A stretch of 6,952 nt of DNA from Burkholderiales bacterium (lineage in GTDB: Bacteria; Pseudomonadota; Gammaproteobacteria; Burkholderiales; Burkholderiaceae_F): NCBI GenBank assembly GCA_024641225.1, contig JAHEDN010000130.1:1-6952 (forward strand). The letters run 5' to 3'. Under the pieces are notes generated by a model. The model made no database searches and was not told where the DNA came from. It worked only from the letters and a program-made list of their open reading frames with translations. Position 1 is the stretch's first letter. Each line of letters opens with the position of its first letter. This document shows positions 5,713 through 6,952 of the stretch, piece after piece. Position numbers and translations under genes: made by a program.

Positions 5713-6176
5713 TGGACAGCATCCATACCTTCCTGGCGCACGCGATTCGGCTTGAATCCGCGGCCGCGCAGCGTTCGGACGAACTCGCCGATGCGATGCA
5801 GACCTGGGGCAACACGGAGGTGGAAGAGTTCTTCCGTCGCATGGCCGAGTACTCGCGGCAACACCTCAAGGAAGCGATGGCGCGCGCCGGCTTCCGCCAG
5901 TTCTCGGAGCTGCCGGACAACGGCTACGAATGGCCTGACGGCGTCCCGCCGGAATCGACCGACTGGTGGGGGGTCGACGGCCTGATGGGGATCGAGCACG
6001 CCATCGAGATGGCGCTGGAAGGCGAGAAACGCGGCCTTGCCTATTACGAGCACATCGCCGGCAGCACCTCGAGCGAGAGGGTTCGTGCAGCAGCCGAGGA
6101 GTTCGCCGCCGAGGAGCGCGAGCACGTCGTCGAGCTCGAGCGGGTCCTCGAAACGCACCGCAAGAAGAGTCGCTGA
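5712..6176 (+). CDS. Ferritin-like (rubrerythrin-family) protein in the fix operon
   Basis: This is a 154-residue, Glu-rich, all-helical protein without cysteines, hence without the rubredoxin domain of classical rubrerythrin. Four ferritin-like helices can be traced: about 3-30 (Glu15), 35-60 (FFRRMAEYSRQHLKEA), 92-116 (GIEHAIEMALEGEKRGLAYYEHIAG) and 121-148 (FAAEEREHVVELE). The last has an intact Glu135-x2-His138 ligand motif. In helix 2 the residue three before His51 is Ser48, where the family normally has Glu. The helix 2-3 link is long and Trp/Pro-rich (YEWPDGVPPESTDWW). The start codon shares a base with the fixX stop (TGATG), so it is almost certainly co-translated. It may protect the oxygen-sensitive Fix flavoprotein and iron-sulfur system from peroxide or oxygen, or store iron; this is inference. 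The fold call is good, but the diiron activity is uncertain. Confidence 0.82.
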   Translation: MDSIHTFLAHAIRLESAAAQRSDELADAMQTWGNTEVEEFFRRMAEYSRQHLKEAMARAGFRQFSELPDNGYEWPDGVPPESTDWWGVDGLMGIEHAIEMALEGEKRGLAYYEHIAGSTSSERVRAAAEEFAAEEREHVVELERVLETHRKKSR

Positions 6177-6200
6177 TTCAGGCGGACCGCTTGCCGGCGG

Positions 6201-6231
6201 CCTGCGCCGCAGGTTGTCTGCGGCAGGTTTT
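6201..6231 (+). terminator. Rho-independent terminator of the fix operon
   Basis: GCCGCAG (6206-6212), a GTTGT loop and CTGCGGC (6218-6224) form a perfect 7-bp stem. CCT/AGG (6201-6203/6225-6227) can extend it across a 2-nt bulge, and TTTT follows at 6228-6231. It lies 25-30 nt after the ferritin-like gene and before the opposing tRNA gene. The T-run is short. Confidence 0.72.
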
Positions 6232-6249
6232 CAGCGCTTGCGAAAAGGG

Positions 6250-6324
<75 letters not shown>

Positions 6325-6325
<1 letters not shown>

Positions 6326-6367
6326 CTGTCGGACAGGTCCCTGAATCGGGACGCCCTTCGAAGGGCG
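6325..6367 (-). repeat. Three consecutive inverted repeats in the tRNA-Phe leader
   Basis: Between the predicted tRNA promoter and the mature 5' end lie three hairpins. They are CCTGTC-G-GACAGG (6325-6337, touching base 1 of the tRNA), GTCCC-N6-GGGAC (6337-6352) and the perfect 16-bp palindrome CGCCCTTC/GAAGGGCG (6352-6367). They would structure the 5' leader of the precursor, where RNase P and other nucleases act. Confidence 0.6.
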
Positions 6368-6370
6368 CGA

Positions 6371-6399
6371 AGTATAGCGGAGCCCCCCGCCATGCCCAA
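6371..6399 (-). promoter_or_regulatory. Sigma-70 promoter of tRNA-Phe with GC-rich discriminator
   Basis: Minus-strand TTGGGC (6399-6394) and TATACT (6376-6371) are separated by 17 nt. They are followed by a GC-rich discriminator (TCGCGCCC), the usual sign of a stringently controlled stable-RNA promoter. Transcription would start near 6364, leaving a leader of about 40 nt. Confidence 0.7.
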
Positions 6400-6430
6400 C
6401 GGGGCGCGGCCGTCTCGCTGGCCACGCACC

Positions 6431-6462
6431 GCCTGTCCGTTCGCATCGTGAGGCGGACGGGC
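6431..6462. repeat. Inverted repeat upstream of the ubiH-like gene
   Basis: GCCTGTCCG (6431-6439) pairs with CGGACGGGC (6454-6462) over nine positions, with one G-T wobble and a 14-nt spacer. It covers the -35 zone of the candidate promoter at 6470, so it could be an operator. No regulator can be named from the sequence. Confidence 0.35.
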
Positions 6463-6475
6463 CCGCTGCGATAAT
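6446..6475 (+). promoter_or_regulatory. Extended -10 promoter of the ubiH-like gene
   Basis: TG-C-GATAAT (TG at 6467-6468, hexamer 6470-6475) is a strong extended -10. TCGTGA (6446-6451, spacer 18) is a poor -35. The GTG start codon begins 7 nt after the hexamer, so the mRNA would have no leader or only one or two bases. Confidence 0.5.
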
Positions 6476-6482
6476 CGCGGCC

Positions 6483-6952
6483 GTGCAGCATTCCACGACT
6501 TTCGACATCGCCGTCGTCGGCGCCGGCGTCGCCGGACTCGCCACCGCGGTCGGCGCGGCGCAGCTCGGCCTGCGCACGGCGCTCATCGGGCCGCGGGTGC
6601 CGGTGCATCGCCCCGATGCCGCCGCACCGTTCGACGCGCGCATCTACGCGATCGCGCCGGCGTCGGTCGCGCTGCTCGAGCAATTGAAGGTGTGGCCGGC
6701 GGTCGACGCGGCGCGCGTGCAGCCCGTGGCGAAGATGCGCGTGTTCGGCGATGCCGGCCACGAACTGAGCTTCGATGCCTACCAGGCGTCGCTGCCGCGG
6801 CTGGCGACGATCGTCGAGGAGTCCGAACTGCTGCGCGCGCTTGGCACGGCGGCGGGCTTTGCCTCCGGCCTCGAGCGAGTCGAAGCCGCCTTCGACGCAA
6901 TTCAGGGAAAAGACGAAGCGGCGCGGCTGCTGCTGGCCGATGGTCGCGCGAT
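6483..6952 (+). CDS. UbiH/Coq6-family FAD-dependent hydroxylase, 5' part
   Basis: The N-terminal ~156 residues are visible; the gene runs out of the window. The Rossmann motif is FDIAVVGAGVAGLATAVGAAQLG. A typical UbiH/UbiF/VisC segment FDARIYAIAPASVALLEQLKVW (DxR-x-x-AI-x-P-x-S) follows, then a VEESELLRAL helix. These flavin monooxygenases hydroxylate the ring of ubiquinone precursors using O2 and NAD(P)H; UbiH, UbiF, UbiI and UbiM cannot be separated from this portion alone. The GTG at 6483 is chosen because it lies directly before the FAD motif and after a good -10 element; no Shine-Dalgarno sequence is present. It is divergent from tRNA-Phe. A quinone-biosynthesis gene beside a quinone-reducing Fix operon may be coincidental. 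Confidence 0.88.
   Translation, partial: MQHSTTFDIAVVGAGVAGLATAVGAAQLGLRTALIGPRVPVHRPDAAAPFDARIYAIAPASVALLEQLKVWPAVDAARVQPVAKMRVFGDAGHELSFDAYQASLPRLATIVEESELLRALGTAAGFASGLERVEAAFDAIQGKDEAARLLLADGRA

Overview
This is a GC-rich bacterial chromosomal window, very probably from a betaproteobacterium. The clues are strong third-position G/C, a UbiH-type ubiquinone-biosynthesis hydroxylase of the betaproteobacterial kind, a CCA-encoding tRNA-Phe, and an OmpA-like lipoprotein with a classical lipobox. The class assignment is an inference from protein style, not a search result.

Left part (1-1838) is a signalling and envelope neighbourhood. It opens with the C-terminal end of a SpoIIE/RsbU-type PP2C phosphatase. 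Converging on it is a two-gene minus-strand operon, fecR-domain protein then OmpA-family lipoprotein, joined by a 4-nt ATGA overlap. Divergent from that operon is an RsbW/SpoIIAB-like HATPase. The phosphatase and HATPase are the two enzymes of a partner-switching circuit; the STAS protein and the final target are not in view. The divergent fecR and HATPase genes share a short intergenic region in which the candidate promoters overlap.

Central part (1839-6231) holds a 254-bp non-coding leader followed by a tight operon: fixA (etfB), fixB (etfA), fixC (ETF-quinone oxidoreductase-like), fixX (two-cluster ferredoxin) and a small ferritin-like/rubrerythrin-type protein. A rho-independent terminator follows. 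FixA carries the DGDTAQVGP segment typical of bifurcating ETFs. The complex is therefore expected to oxidise NADH, sending one electron to quinone through FixC/FixX and one to ferredoxin or flavodoxin. In diazotrophs this supplies nitrogenase. No nif gene and no convincing sigma-54/NifA site is visible here, so the link to nitrogen fixation is plausible but unproven.

Right part (6250-6952) has tRNA-Phe(GAA) on the minus strand and, divergently, the 5' part of a UbiH/Coq6-family flavin monooxygenase. Their promoters lie back to back in the intervening ~157 bp, which is rich in inverted repeats. The main points of interest are the ferritin-like fifth gene of the fix operon with an altered metal-ligand motif, the split partner-switch module around fecR-ompA, and two genes whose predicted promoters would give leaderless or nearly leaderless mRNAs.
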